NCBI GenBank assembly: GCA_025774845.1
Contig: JALGZP010000009.1
Location: 1 to 46,802, forward strand
DNA: 46,802 nt
Direction: 5' to 3'
Source of the DNA: a bacterium
Lineage (GTDB): Bacteria; Arandabacterota; Arandabacteria; Arandabacterales; Arandabacteraceae
The stretch's first letter is position 1; each line of letters opens with the position of its first letter. Positions 36,081 through 44,835 of the stretch are shown here, one piece after another. The notes beneath the pieces are model-generated. The model was given only the letters and a program-made list of their open reading frames with translations. It did not search any database and was not told where the DNA came from. The position numbers and the translations under genes are program-made.

Positions 36081-36773
36081 ATGGACTTGACTGCTCTCAA
36101 TATGTGCAGCTATGGCCTTTACATCCTGACCTCGAAGAAGGGCGATAAGGTCAACGGCCAGATCGTCAACACGGTTTTCCAGGTAACGGCCGAACCTCCG
36201 ACCATTGCAGTGAGCGTGAACAAGCTGAATCTCACACATGAGTACATCTCAGAAAGCAAGGTTTTCACGGCCTCCATCCTCTCAACTGAAGCACCGATGA
36301 CCCTGATCGGAAAGTGGGGTTTCAAATCGGGACGGGATACCGACAAGTTCGAAGGGACGGATTACAAGCTCGGCAAAACGGGGGCACCCATAATTCTGGA
36401 CAGTACCGTGGCATATCTCGAAGCCCAGGTTGTGAATACTACAGATGTAGGAACGCACACGATATTCATCGGCAAGATCGTCGACTGTGGTGTGATCCGG
36501 GATGGCGAGCCCATGACCTATGCTTATTATCACAAGGTCAAGAAAGGCAAGACGCCCGAGAGGGCGGCAACATACGTGAAAGATGAGTCCGACAAGAAGG
36601 AGGCAAAGGAATTGAAGAAGTATACATGCTCAGTTTGTGGTTATGTCTACGATCCCGCAAACGGTGACCCCGATAACGGCGTAAAGCCGGGGACGGCATT
36701 TGAGAGCCTGCCGGATGAGTGGGTCTGCCCGGTATGCGGAGCAACCAAAGACCAGTTTTCCCCTGAGGACTAG
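36081..36773 (+). CDS. Flavin reductase-rubredoxin fusion (high-molecular-weight rubredoxin)
   Basis: Residues 1-165 are a flavin reductase-like FMN domain ([31 protein letters not shown], the usual opening). After a Lys-rich linker, residues about 179-230 form a rubredoxin with [12 protein letters not shown] and [13 protein letters not shown]. The same fusion in Moorella (Hrb) passes electrons from NAD(P)H systems to the flavodiiron protein. It follows desulfoferrodoxin by 65 nt, with a GGGGAGG ribosome site. It completes an NO/O2 reductase chain with the gene at 33834. The rubredoxin could also serve rubrerythrin and desulfoferrodoxin. Confidence 0.94.
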   Translation: MDLTALNMCSYGLYILTSKKGDKVNGQIVNTVFQVTAEPPTIAVSVNKLNLTHEYISESKVFTASILSTEAPMTLIGKWGFKSGRDTDKFEGTDYKLGKTGAPIILDSTVAYLEAQVVNTTDVGTHTIFIGKIVDCGVIRDGEPMTYAYYHKVKKGKTPERAATYVKDESDKKEAKELKKYTCSVCGYVYDPANGDPDNGVKPGTAFESLPDEWVCPVCGATKDQFSPED

Positions 36774-36827
36774 TCCACCGTAGCGTCGGGTCTACGTGCC
36801 CGGCGAGTTTGCACGCAATTCTTACCC

Positions 36828-36879
36828 GGGGTCAGAGCTCGAGATTTGCGTCCGAGTGCAATCTTTAAGCTCTGACCCC
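36828..36879. repeat. REP-like palindromic element, copy 2 (decayed)
   Basis: Both ends carry GGGGTCAGAGCT in inverted orientation (36828-36839 and 36868-36879), the same 12 bp as in copy 1 at 16165-16225. The inner arms have drifted and pair only partly. A further half-element, GGGGTCAAAGTTCGA, lies at 36910-36924 inside the hcp enhancer region. Confidence 0.75.
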
Positions 36880-36893
36880 ACCGTGTTTGTAGG

Positions 36894-36950
36894 TGTCTTA
36901 TGTCTCACCGGGGTCAAAGTTCGATTGGATTCGCGAGACAGAATGAGACA
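36894..36950. promoter_or_regulatory. Candidate enhancer (activator sites) for hcp
   Basis: The left side has TGTCTTA (36894-36900) directly followed by TGTCTCA (36901-36907). The right side has CGAGACA (36934-36940), GAA, and TGAGACA (36944-36950). The right outer half-site ends 89 nt before the promoter GG, against 88 nt at the 30589 promoter. The same activator should bind both. Confidence 0.65.
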
Positions 36951-37037
36951 CTTGCATCAATACCCGTATCATGTGATAATAGTATATCTCATTGAAATTA
37001 CAGCGACATACGGTAGCTTTTAGAGCGATGGCACCGG

Positions 37038-37054
37038 CTGGCACGTATCCTGCC
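37038..37054 (+). promoter_or_regulatory. Sigma-54 promoter of hcp
   Basis: CTGGCACGTATCCTGCC has the -24 TGGCACG and the -12 TGC. GG (37040-37041) and GC (37052-37053) have first bases 12 nt apart. Start of transcription is predicted near 37065, 45 nt before the ATG. Confidence 0.75.
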
Positions 37055-37109
37055 ATGAATAGCACATGTTGTGTAACCGTTGGGTTGAAACCAGGAGGAG
37101 GAAGAACCT

Positions 37110-38762
37110 ATGTTTTGCTACCAGTGTGAGCAGACCGCCAAGGGAAAAGGCTGTGACAAATTCGGCGTATGCGGTAAGTCCCCTGAGGTGGCTAACCTGC
37201 AGGATGTCCTGGTCTATGCGACCAAGGGCATTGGCATGTATGCCCACCGGGCGGGGCAACTCGGTGCCCGTGACCATGACGTGGACGTCTTCATGCTTGA
37301 GGCGCTTTTCTCAACAGTGACCAACGTGGATTTCGATCCTGACCGGATTGAGGGTTTCATCCGCAGGGCCGCTGAGATCAAGGACAAGGCCAGAAAGCTC
37401 TACGAAGATGCCTGCAAGAAGGCAGGGAAGACTCCGGAGGAACTCTCGGGACCCGCGCAGTGGGTACCCGGTTCGAGCCGGGAAGAGCTTGTCACCGATG
37501 GTGAGAAGGTCGGTATCAATGCTGCACGACAGACCTCCGGTGACGATATCGCCGGACTCCAGTATCTTCTGCTCTACGGTCTTAAGGGCACGGCTGCTTA
37601 CGCCGACCATGCCATGATCCTCGGGAAAGAGGATGCTGGTGTATATGCGTTCTTCCATGAGGCCCTCGACTACCTGGCGAAGGAGAATCCCACTGTCGAT
37701 GAACTTCTCGGACTGTGTCTGCGCTGTGGCGAGATAAATCTTCAGGCAATGGGCCTTCTCGATGCAGCTAACACGGATGCATACGGTCACCCCGAACCTA
37801 CACAGGTGCGGGTGGAACCGGTCAAGGGCAAAGCGATACTGGTATCCGGACACGATCTTAAGGATCTTGATCAGATTCTTAAGCAGACCGAAGGCAAGGG
37901 AGTCAACATCTACACCCATGGCGAGATGCTGCCCGCCCATGCCTACCCGGGACTAAAGAAGTATAAGCACCTGGTCGGAAACTACGGCGGTGCATGGCAG
38001 GACCAGCAGCGTGAATTCGAGGACTTTCCGGGTGCGATACTGATGACAACCAACTGCATCCAGAAGCCGAGAGAGAGCTACAAGGCGAGGATCTTCACCA
38101 GCGGTCTCGCCGCCTGGCCGGGAGTCACGCACGTCGCTGACGGTGATTTCACCCCGGTGATCGAGTCTGCTCTCAAGGCGGAGGGTTTTGCTGAGGACGG
38201 TCCGGACAAGATGATCACCGTCGGTTTCGGCCATAATGCCGTTCTCGGGGTGGCGGACAAGGTGATTGATGCTGTGAAAGCCGGCAAGATCAAGCATTTC
38301 TTCCTGATCGGCGGGTGCGACGGCGCAAAGAGCGGTCGGAATTACTACACACAGTTTGCCGAGGCGGTACCCAAGGATTCGGTGATTCTGACACTGGCCT
38401 GCGGCAAGTATCGCTTCAACAAACTCGACTTCGGTGACATCGGTGGTATCCCGAGACTCCTGGATATCGGCCAATGCAACGATGCTTATTCGGCGATTCA
38501 GATCGCGGTGGCTCTTGCCAATGCGTTTGGTACCGATGTAAACGGCCTGCCGCTTTCGATGATACTCTCATGGTATGAGCAGAAGGCTGTATGCATACTC
38601 CTGACACTGTTGCATCTCGGTGTCAAGAACATCAAACTTGGTCCGAGCCTGCCGGCTTTTGTTACTCCGGCGGCTCTCAATGTGCTTGTCGATAAGTTCA
38701 ATATAGCTCCGATTTCGACGGTCGAGGAGGACCTCAAGTCGGCGCTGGGTCAAACTGTATAG
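37110..38762 (+). CDS. hcp: Hybrid cluster protein (hydroxylamine/NO reductase)
   Basis: The 550-residue protein has the N-terminal cluster motif C3-x2-C6-x8-C15-x5-C21, the class I arrangement found in strict anaerobes and binding a [4Fe-4S] cluster. Later segments, such as GEINLQAMGLLDAANTDAYGHPEPT, GGCDGAKSGRNYYTQFAE, LTLACGKYRFN and LSWYEQKAV, carry ligands of the hybrid Fe-S-O cluster. Hcp reduces NO to N2O and hydroxylamine to ammonia, guarding against nitrosative stress. ATG 37110 follows AGGAGGAGG. It has its own sigma-54 promoter. The ferredoxin gene follows 56 nt downstream and is the likely redox partner in place of Hcr. Confidence 0.96.
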   Translation: MFCYQCEQTAKGKGCDKFGVCGKSPEVANLQDVLVYATKGIGMYAHRAGQLGARDHDVDVFMLEALFSTVTNVDFDPDRIEGFIRRAAEIKDKARKLYEDACKKAGKTPEELSGPAQWVPGSSREELVTDGEKVGINAARQTSGDDIAGLQYLLLYGLKGTAAYADHAMILGKEDAGVYAFFHEALDYLAKENPTVDELLGLCLRCGEINLQAMGLLDAANTDAYGHPEPTQVRVEPVKGKAILVSGHDLKDLDQILKQTEGKGVNIYTHGEMLPAHAYPGLKKYKHLVGNYGGAWQDQQREFEDFPGAILMTTNCIQKPRESYKARIFTSGLAAWPGVTHVADGDFTPVIESALKAEGFAEDGPDKMITVGFGHNAVLGVADKVIDAVKAGKIKHFFLIGGCDGAKSGRNYYTQFAEAVPKDSVILTLACGKYRFNKLDFGDIGGIPRLLDIGQCNDAYSAIQIAVALANAFGTDVNGLPLSMILSWYEQKAVCILLTLLHLGVKNIKLGPSLPAFVTPAALNVLVDKFNIAPISTVEEDLKSALGQTV

Positions 38763-38818
38763 GTGTGTGGTGTTCGGTGATGTGTGGAATTCGAGTGTTC
38801 CGGTAGGGGAGGTGCCAG

Positions 38819-39628
38819 ATGGCGAAGCGCAAGATCATAAATATTGATGAGGACCTGTGCACCGGATGTGGTGAATGCATAACCGGGTGTGCGGAGGGTG
38901 CACTCGCACTGGTCGACGGTAAGGCGAAGCTCGTCAAAGAGCAGTTCTGTGACGGCTTCGGCGATTGCATCGGCACCTGCCCGACCGGGGCCCTCAAGAT
39001 CGAAGAACGCGAAAGCGAAGAGTTCGACAGTGATGCAACAAAGCAATATCTCAGGCAAACTCAGGGTGAAGAAGCGGTTCGCAGGATGGAAGATGCGGCC
39101 CTGGCCCATGAGGAAGGAAAACATCCGGACAGGCAGGCTGACCCGTCGCCGGGGCCACCCCCGGGCGGCTGTCCCGGTAGCAGGATGAGAGCCAATCTCA
39201 AATCCGGGGGCGGTAGCCAGGCGGTGGCAGCCTCGGGCATGCCGGGTCATGTCAATGAGTCCGAACTGGACCAGTGGCCCATCCAGATTCATCTTGTTCA
39301 ACCGGGAGCCCCGTTCTTCAAAGACCATGAACTCGTCGTCCTGAGCACGTGTTCCCCGATCGCTTCTGCCGACATACACTGGCGCTTCATGCGTGGGCGG
39401 GCTGTTGTGGTCGGCTGTCCGAAACTGGATCGGACTGAGCCCTATGTCGGGAAGCTTGCAGAGATCCTGAGCGAACCGACCATACCCAAGGTAATCGTGG
39501 TCCGGATGGAGGTACCGTGCTGCGGAGGGCTTACGGCAATGGTGCAGGAAGCCGTAAAGCAGAGCGGGCGCACAGACCTCGAGTTCGAAGAGGTCACAAT
39601 CGGTATCAACGGCGACATAATTCCGTGA
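38819..39628 (+). CDS. Two-cluster ferredoxin-like protein paired with hcp
   Basis: The 269-residue protein begins with a ferredoxin domain. Cluster 1, CTGCGECITGC, has all four cysteines (14, 17, 20, 24). Cluster 2, CDGFGDCIGTCPTGA, lacks the second cysteine, so it may hold a [3Fe-4S] or an altered cluster. A Pro/Gly-rich linker with GCPGSRMR follows, then a C-terminal domain with STCSP, VVGCPKLDRTEPY and VPCCGGLTAMV cysteine motifs that could bind another metal site. It follows hcp closely, with GGGGAGG before ATG 38819, so it probably carries electrons to Hcp. It may also have a catalytic part of its own. Confidence 0.88.
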   Translation: MAKRKIINIDEDLCTGCGECITGCAEGALALVDGKAKLVKEQFCDGFGDCIGTCPTGALKIEERESEEFDSDATKQYLRQTQGEEAVRRMEDAALAHEEGKHPDRQADPSPGPPPGGCPGSRMRANLKSGGGSQAVAASGMPGHVNESELDQWPIQIHLVQPGAPFFKDHELVVLSTCSPIASADIHWRFMRGRAVVVGCPKLDRTEPYVGKLAEILSEPTIPKVIVVRMEVPCCGGLTAMVQEAVKQSGRTDLEFEEVTIGINGDIIP

Positions 39629-39705
39629 GAGTTTACAAATAGCCGGGGCCGCTCGGCCCAGTAATTACCGAACTGTCACCGAATTAGATGATGGGAGATC
39701 GTACG

Positions 39706-40023
39706 ATGGATGACTTCAAGAGCAAGTCGGTAGACCTGGCAGCCGCGATTGACTATTCGGAAGGCTCAATTGTCAGTAAGACCCTGATTGATAAGAAAAC
39801 CGGTACCCTTACACTTTTCGCTTTTGGCGAGGGTCAGGGCCTGAGTGAACACACGGCACCCTTCGATGCAACCGTATTCATCCTGGATGGTGAGGCCGGA
39901 CTCACCATCGGGGGTAAGGATGTTTCCGCAAAGACAGGCGAGATGGTGATCATGCCGGCGGATGTCCCTCACGCGGTGCGGGCCGTTACACCCTTCAAGA
40001 TGCTGCTTATCATGATAAGGTAA
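39706..40023 (+). CDS. Small cupin-domain protein
   Basis: I chose ATG 39706 because GGGAG lies eight nt upstream; ATGs at 39688 and 39691 lack such a site. The 105-residue single cupin has the motif-1-like LSEHTAPFDATVFILDGEAGL and motif-2-like MVIMPADVPHAV, so some of the usual His/Glu metal ligands are present (His in SEHT, His in VPHA). It likely binds one metal ion or a small ligand. Cupins of this kind are often found with hcp and rubredoxins in anaerobes. It ends the plus-strand array, with a small GGGCC/GGCCC hairpin 30-45 nt after the ferredoxin stop. Confidence 0.82.
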   Translation: MDDFKSKSVDLAAAIDYSEGSIVSKTLIDKKTGTLTLFAFGEGQGLSEHTAPFDATVFILDGEAGLTIGGKDVSAKTGEMVIMPADVPHAVRAVTPFKMLLIMIR

Positions 40024-40063
40024 TGCCTGCAGTCGTGATAACCACGGATCAGATCGGCACAGC

Positions 40064-41092
40064 CTAGGATCGAAGATTGAGGCGCCGGCGCGTGCGGAGC
40101 AGCTCTTGCTCGGTATCGGCTATCAGCTCATCCATGATTTCCTGAACGGACATCTCGCCGGCTACCAGCCCAACGGACTGGCCAGCCATCAGCGAACCGC
40201 GGACGACGTCACCGTCGATTACGGCCGATCGAAGCCGGTCCACCCAGAATTCCTCTACCAGTTTCTGCGCTTCCCTGGGACCTACCGTTCCGTTTTCCAT
40301 TCTGCCGATCAGCTCGAGCTGGAGTCTGCTGAAATCATCTGTTGCGAGGTTGCGGAGTGCCCTCACCGCAACGACGGGCAGGCGGCTGTCAAACTGCGGG
40401 GTGGATACGGCATCTCGTGCGTTGGCCCGGAGAAACGCCTTCTTGAAGTCGGGATGGGCGCAGCTTTCCGTGGCGACGGCAAATCGTGTCCCCATCTGCA
40501 CGCCGGCAGCCCCCATTAGAAACATATGTGCGCATGCCTTCCCGGTTGCGATTCCACCGGCGACGAAGACGGGCACATCGGAAACCTCAAAAAGAACCTG
40601 CTGAAGCAGGATGATGAGAGTCACACGCCCTACGTGACCTCCGGCCTCCATTCCCTCCAGGATCAATGCATCAGCGCCATAGTCCAACATGCGCCCGGCG
40701 ATTGAGCCAGTGGAGGCAAAGCACATGACCTTTGCCCCACCCCGCTTAGCGAGCTCGATTTCGGATCGGCGGGGGAGACTACCTGCAAAGATGACAAAGG
40801 GGACACGTAATTTCTGAACAAGAGCCAGGTGATCCGGATATGCGGGGGCAATTGTGATCAGATTGACCCCGAAGGGCCTGTCAGTCAGACGGCGGGTGTC
40901 ACGGACTTGTTGCTCCAGCAGGTCCACCGGCATGTTCCCACCTGCAAGACAGGCGAAGCCACCCGCGTTGGACACGGCCGCAACAAGACTGGGAGTGCTC
41001 ACCCACGTCATTGCACCACAGATGAAGGGGTACCTTACACCCAGAAACTCCTGCCCGCGCGCGGAGACACTATCCAGTAGCTCAGTATCCAC
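40064..41092 (-). CDS. Nitronate monooxygenase/FabK-like FMN enzyme
   Basis: The 342-residue TIM-barrel protein starts at GTG 41092 behind AAGGAGG. It shows the family pattern: FICGAMTWVSTPSLVAAVSNAGGFACLAGG, ILEGMEAGGHVG with the catalytic-type His, VPVFVAGGIATG and GAAGVQMGTRF for FMN phosphate. Nitronate monooxygenases oxidise nitronates to carbonyls; FabK relatives reduce enoyl-ACP with NADPH. An oxygen-using role fits poorly with the anaerobic setting, so a FabK-like or other reductase role is possible. It is the last gene of the Rrf2-cysK operon, 46 nt after the AIR-synthase-like gene. Confidence 0.88.
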   Translation of the reverse strand: MDTELLDSVSARGQEFLGVRYPFICGAMTWVSTPSLVAAVSNAGGFACLAGGNMPVDLLEQQVRDTRRLTDRPFGVNLITIAPAYPDHLALVQKLRVPFVIFAGSLPRRSEIELAKRGGAKVMCFASTGSIAGRMLDYGADALILEGMEAGGHVGRVTLIILLQQVLFEVSDVPVFVAGGIATGKACAHMFLMGAAGVQMGTRFAVATESCAHPDFKKAFLRANARDAVSTPQFDSRLPVVAVRALRNLATDDFSRLQLELIGRMENGTVGPREAQKLVEEFWVDRLRSAVIDGDVVRGSLMAGQSVGLVAGEMSVQEIMDELIADTEQELLRTRRRLNLRS

Positions 41093-41138
41093 CCTGGCCT
41101 CCTTCCATACCGGATTGTATCAGCGCGTTCCGCTTCAA

Positions 41139-42224
41139 TCAGCTAAGTTTTTTCTCCATGGCCTGTTTCATGGCTCCCCAGAAGGGATCCACCCGTGGGT
41201 GTTCAAGAGATTTGCGTTTCCCATCCTCAACAATCCAGAAACCCTCTTCCTTGGGAAGGAGTTTCCCGATTGTCTCAGCCGGTATTCGGGCACGACTCAG
41301 GGTTGAGATCAGCTCCTCAGCCTTAGCTTCCTTCACGCATATTAGAAGTGTCCCCTCACTTATTGATGTAAGCGGGTCCATCCCGAAGCAGTCACAGATA
41401 GCTTTGACCGAAGGGAGCACCGGTATCTTATCCTTGTCGATGACTATACCCGCGCCAGAGGCTTGGGCTATCTCGAAGAGTCCCCCGATCACGCCGCACT
41501 CGGTCGCATCGTGCATCGCTGTTACACCATCATCTCTGACGCCGATACTGACGGCAGCCAGCGCGTCGTCTACGGTGGACATCTTAAAGAAGAGGTCCTG
41601 CCCCTCCCGAAGAACATCCTCACCGAGCTTGGCCTTTACGGTTTCGGGAAAGGCACAGGCAAAGATACCCGTCGCCTCAATTGCGGCGCCCTTGGTCACG
41701 ATGACAACATCGCCGGGGGAGGCCATTCCGGGATGAAGATATTTGTCCTCAGGCCCGGTCGCTATGAATGTTGCGCCACCGACCATCGGGTAGTCGGTGC
41801 CCACGTACCTTGCCGTGTGACCTGCTATGACGGCGGCCCCGTACTTGCTGCTCTCATCGTGAAAAACCTGCCACATGGCGGCAAACTGTTGCTCCGTCAT
41901 GCTCATGGGCAGATTGAAATCGACAATCACATATGCAGGCGGAAACCCGCAAGTGGTTACGTCGGATGCAAGGATGTGCCAGGCAAACCATGCCGAGCGC
42001 GCAAAACCATATTCAGGTACGATGAATATCGGATCGGTGGTTACCGCCATAACCTGGCCGTCCCCGGTCCTGAGGATGCCACAGTCGAATCCATGCTGCG
42101 GTGAGATCAGTACGTCGTCGCGCCTGGCTCCAAGACGCGGGTATATGACTTCATCAAAGAATTCGGGTGAGATCTTACCGACTGCCGGAAATTCCGCCTG
42201 GACCTTGATATCCGTCTCGGGCAT
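41139..42224 (-). CDS. AIR synthase-related protein (HypE/PurM superfamily)
   Basis: The 361-residue protein has the PurM/SelD/HypE/ThiL fold: an N-terminal half with VMAVTTDPIFIVPEYG and ASDVTTCGFPPAYVIVDFNLP, and a C-terminal half with GVIGGLFEIAQASGAGIVIDKDKIPV and LTSISEGTLLI. These enzymes use ATP to activate a carbonyl or acid group. True HypE ends in PRIC with a carbamoylated Cys; here the end is KQAMEKKLS, so it is not HypE. It lies between cysK and the nitronate-type enzyme. A role tied to cysteine or sulfur chemistry is possible but not shown. Confidence 0.85.
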   Translation of the reverse strand: MPETDIKVQAEFPAVGKISPEFFDEVIYPRLGARRDDVLISPQHGFDCGILRTGDGQVMAVTTDPIFIVPEYGFARSAWFAWHILASDVTTCGFPPAYVIVDFNLPMSMTEQQFAAMWQVFHDESSKYGAAVIAGHTARYVGTDYPMVGGATFIATGPEDKYLHPGMASPGDVVIVTKGAAIEATGIFACAFPETVKAKLGEDVLREGQDLFFKMSTVDDALAAVSIGVRDDGVTAMHDATECGVIGGLFEIAQASGAGIVIDKDKIPVLPSVKAICDCFGMDPLTSISEGTLLICVKEAKAEELISTLSRARIPAETIGKLLPKEEGFWIVEDGKRKSLEHPRVDPFWGAMKQAMEKKLS

Positions 42225-42292
42225 GCTGTACCTCCCATTGCTCCTTGATGTGATGCGTCCTCTTCAAATATGAATCGTGTCCTGGATCCGTT

Positions 42293-43222
42293 TTACTCTT
42301 CGCGGAAGAGCTCGGTGGATAGATATCGTTCACCGGTATCGGGAAGGATGACAACGATCATCTTGCCCTTGCTCTCCTCCCGTTTGGCCACCTCGATTGC
42401 CGCCCAGGCGGCGGCCCCTGAGGATATTCCCACGAGCAAGCCCTCTTCACGGGCGAGACGCCGCGCCGTGTTCATAGCATCCTCGTTGGTCACCTGGATT
42501 ATCTCATCTACGAGGTCCTCCCTCAGAACGGCAGGCACGAACCCGGCCCCGATACCCTGAATCTTATGCGGCCCGGGCTCTCCTCCGGAAAGTACCGGCG
42601 AAGCCTCAGGCTCGACTGCGATTGCCTTGAAATCCGGCTTCCTCTGTTTGAGCACATCGGCAACCCCGGTGATCGTTCCGCCGGTGCCCACACCTGAGAC
42701 GAGGATATCCACCTTGCCATCGGTGTCCTTCCAGATTTCCTCCGCCGTGGTCTTTTTGTGGATCTCCGGATTGGCGGGGTTCTCAAACTGCTGGAGCACC
42801 AAGTAGCGTGAATCATTCGCGGCCAACTCCTCCGATTTCTTGACCGCACCCTTCATGCCCTCGCTTCCGGGTGTCAGAATCAACTTTGCGCCGAGGGCCT
42901 GTAGCAGACTCCGGCGTTCAAGACTCATCGTATCGGGCATGGTGAGTGAGAGCCGGTATCCTCTGGCTGCACAGATAAATGCCAGGGCAATACCCGTGTT
43001 CCCGCTGGTAGGCTCCAGGATAATCGTGTCCTTGCGGATAGCCCCCTCTTTCTCGGCGGCATCAATCATGCTTACCCCGATCCTGTCCTTCACACTCGAA
43101 AGAGGATTGAAGTACTCCAGTTTTCCGACGACTGTGGCACCCAGATCCGGGGCCAACCTGTTAATCTTAACCAACGGTGTGTTTCCGATTAGGCGGGTCA
43201 CATCGCCTGCGATTCCTGCCAT
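42293..43222 (-). CDS. cysK: Cysteine synthase A (O-acetylserine sulfhydrylase)
   Basis: The 309-residue PLP enzyme has the cofactor Lys45 in [11 protein letters not shown], the substrate loop [12 protein letters not shown], and the GTGGTITG phosphate-binding loop. It makes cysteine from O-acetylserine and sulfide in the cytoplasm. ATG 43222 follows a CAAAGGAGG ribosome site. It follows the Rrf2 regulator by 21 nt. An Rrf2-cysK pair is common in anaerobes and Firmicutes, where the regulator senses cysteine or Fe-S status. Confidence 0.96.
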   Translation of the reverse strand: MAGIAGDVTRLIGNTPLVKINRLAPDLGATVVGKLEYFNPLSSVKDRIGVSMIDAAEKEGAIRKDTIILEPTSGNTGIALAFICAARGYRLSLTMPDTMSLERRSLLQALGAKLILTPGSEGMKGAVKKSEELAANDSRYLVLQQFENPANPEIHKKTTAEEIWKDTDGKVDILVSGVGTGGTITGVADVLKQRKPDFKAIAVEPEASPVLSGGEPGPHKIQGIGAGFVPAVLREDLVDEIIQVTNEDAMNTARRLAREEGLLVGISSGAAAWAAIEVAKREESKGKMIVVILPDTGERYLSTELFREE

Positions 43223-43243
43223 CTTGCTACCTCCTTTGTCCTG

Positions 43244-43687
43244 TTATATGTTCCACATCAAGGCTTCCGGTGCCTGTTTCCGCTCGTGACGATCAATCAT
43301 ATCTTGCAGCGTGATCGAATCGAGCAGGTCCTTCACGTTGTTGCTCAGCAGCGCCCAGATGTCACGCACCGCACATGTGTGGGTTCTGTCACACACATCC
43401 GGTGAGTGCACGCACTCGACGAGTCCAAGATCACCTTCCACGTTTCGAATCACCTCTCCCAGATGTATTTCCCTGGGAGTTTTTGCCAGGCGGTAGCCTC
43501 CATGAGCTCCGCGGCCTGAAGCAACCAGTCCGGCTGTTTTGAGTGAGGCGACCAGGTGGCTCAGATACTTCCTCGAAATCTCCTGGCGCGCGGCCACATC
43601 TTTCAAAAGCACAAGGCCCTCATCGTAATGAAGAGCAAGGTCGAGCATCAGTCTGGTAGCGTAACGCCCTCTTGTCGACAGTTTCAT
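43244..43687 (-). CDS. Rrf2-family Fe-S transcription regulator (IscR/NsrR type)
   Basis: I chose ATG 43687 (residue 12 of the open frame), as GGGGGAAGG lies upstream and MKLSTRGRYATR is the family's standard start. The 147-residue protein has a winged helix (LLKDVAARQEISRKYLSHLVASLK) and the wing GAHGGYRLAK. Three cysteines, Cys92, Cys99 and Cys105 (C-x6-C-x5-C), match the cluster site of IscR, which is C-x5-C-x5-C. It could sense Fe-S supply, NO or cysteine. A 23-bp dyad overlaps its promoter, so it is likely autoregulated and controls cysK and the two genes after it. Confidence 0.93.
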   Translation of the reverse strand: MKLSTRGRYATRLMLDLALHYDEGLVLLKDVAARQEISRKYLSHLVASLKTAGLVASGRGAHGGYRLAKTPREIHLGEVIRNVEGDLGLVECVHSPDVCDRTHTCAVRDIWALLSNNVKDLLDSITLQDMIDRHERKQAPEALMWNI

Positions 43688-43728
43688 GGCTGACACCTTC
43701 CCCCGGTCGAACCGGATCATTGGCTACT

Positions 43729-43751
43729 ATTGGAAGTCCCTTACTGGCAAT
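43729..43751. promoter_or_regulatory. Candidate Rrf2 operator
   Basis: The 23-bp site has the symmetric form ATTG-N2-AGT-N5-ACT-N2-CAAT: seven of eleven base pairs on each side match the dyad. It covers the predicted start of transcription and touches the -10 box. That is the place where an Rrf2 repressor would block the promoter. Confidence 0.5.
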
Positions 43752-43777
43752 TATATCACAACCCAGATCCGTGTCAA
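43750..43777 (-). promoter_or_regulatory. Consensus sigma-70 promoter of the Rrf2-cysK operon
   Basis: On the minus strand TTGACA (43777-43772), a 16-nt spacer and TATAAT (43755-43750) are both perfect. Start of transcription would be near 43743, leaving about 55 nt of leader. Such a strong promoter usually needs a repressor, which fits the overlapping dyad. Confidence 0.82.
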
Positions 43778-43854
43778 GCTATTTTCATAGATGTCATGAA
43801 GTTAACATGCATGCCGCAGGGCGATGTCCAGCCAAGCCGGACGGATACGACCCG

Positions 43855-44715
43855 TCAGCGGATATCCATTTCCCCGCCTGCCCGAGCGGAATCTGCTGTT
43901 GTAGCCAGGGTCAATCCGGTCCAGATATCGAGCCCCTCGAGGTCGTGAGGCCCGCGAATCCCCGGCCCCGGAGTCATGCCGCGGCCGCGTTCGCCTTCCC
44001 TTTCTCCCACACCGTCCCCGTCCATCGGCTCACCATCTGATGGCATGTCCCGCTCCATGGCTTCTCTTATCTCTTCCAGGTCCACCTCGGGCGTCTCAAG
44101 TCCCACGCCGATCCGGTGGCCGGGTTCACTTCCCAGGGCATAAGGATGATCCTCACTCCGGTAAAGAGGGACCCTGATCTCATAGACGAAATTCCGACTT
44201 GCGTAGCCGGGCCTGACCTCAATTCCATGCCCTGCGATGGGGACAACAACCGGTTCATCCTCACCCGGCCGGAGCACCTCCATCACCTCTCCCGCGGACC
44301 TGAACATATCTATGATCGCCTGCTTGACTTCTGTGCGATCCTTCAGAGCCTCTCTTGCCATGAGCGGGCTGTCGGTTCCGAGAGGATAATGAATCCCCAG
44401 GACTTCGTCCTCACGACCCTCTGGATCGAACCAGACAGTGAAACCCCTGGTCACCATCTGGGCTGCGAGGTTGCGGTCCGGTGATGACAGCAAGAGGTAT
44501 AGATACTGATCGTCGTTGGCTGCGCGGATGGCTATGTTCGGTGCCTCAACATAGGTTGGGAAGACCCCCTCCCAATCTGTCGGGCTGCCATCGATGGACA
44601 TACCGCTGCTTCGCCACACGCTTTGAGTTTCAAGACCTCCACACCCGGCAAGCCAGACCAAGCAGAGTACGGGAATACATACCCATGTGATGTATATGCT
44701 GCTATTAGCCCTCAT
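43855..44715 (-). CDS. Lipoprotein, paralogue of 25306-26166
   Basis: The 286-residue protein starts at ATG 44715 behind GAGGGTG and has a lipoprotein signal ending LAGC. It shares with 25306-26166 the blocks CGGL, SVWR, SIDG-x-x-x-W, YLYLLLS, TRGFTVWFD, LGIHYPLG and GLETPEVD, and the same gene length. Its own tail is Gly/Asp/Glu/Arg-rich (GDGVGEREGERGRG) rather than Gly/Arg-rich. The core looks beta-rich, as in CBM9/DOMON-like domains; that is inference. The two copies differ most in the low-complexity tail, so the tail may set the binding partner. Function unknown. Confidence 0.8.
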   Translation of the reverse strand: MRANSSIYITWVCIPVLCLVWLAGCGGLETQSVWRSSGMSIDGSPTDWEGVFPTYVEAPNIAIRAANDDQYLYLLLSSPDRNLAAQMVTRGFTVWFDPEGREDEVLGIHYPLGTDSPLMAREALKDRTEVKQAIIDMFRSAGEVMEVLRPGEDEPVVVPIAGHGIEVRPGYASRNFVYEIRVPLYRSEDHPYALGSEPGHRIGVGLETPEVDLEEIREAMERDMPSDGEPMDGDGVGEREGERGRGMTPGPGIRGPHDLEGLDIWTGLTLATTADSARAGGEMDIR

Positions 44716-44835
44716 AGGAACACCCTCGTTCTTATTCCGGTGACTCTGAATTTCGGTGTGCCCGGCGACATGCCGGAACCAAGGCTTTGAGAACAGTCTA
44801 CTTGTTCATACCCGGGTATGGTAGTCGAATCTCGC

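Larger units (their letters stand above)
36774..37109 (+). other. Gene-free spacer with repeat, enhancer and sigma-54 promoter of hcp
   Basis: This 336-nt stretch has no gene. In order it holds the decayed REP-like element (36828-36879), the activator half-sites (36894-36950), an AT-rich segment with a TATCA-TG-TGATA palindrome (36967-36978), the sigma-54 promoter (37038-37054) and an AGGAGGAGG ribosome site before hcp. Confidence 0.65.

Noticed and set aside
41139-42224. Calling the AIR-synthase-like protein HypE
   Set aside because: It lacks the C-terminal PRIC motif, and no hydrogenase or other hyp genes are near.
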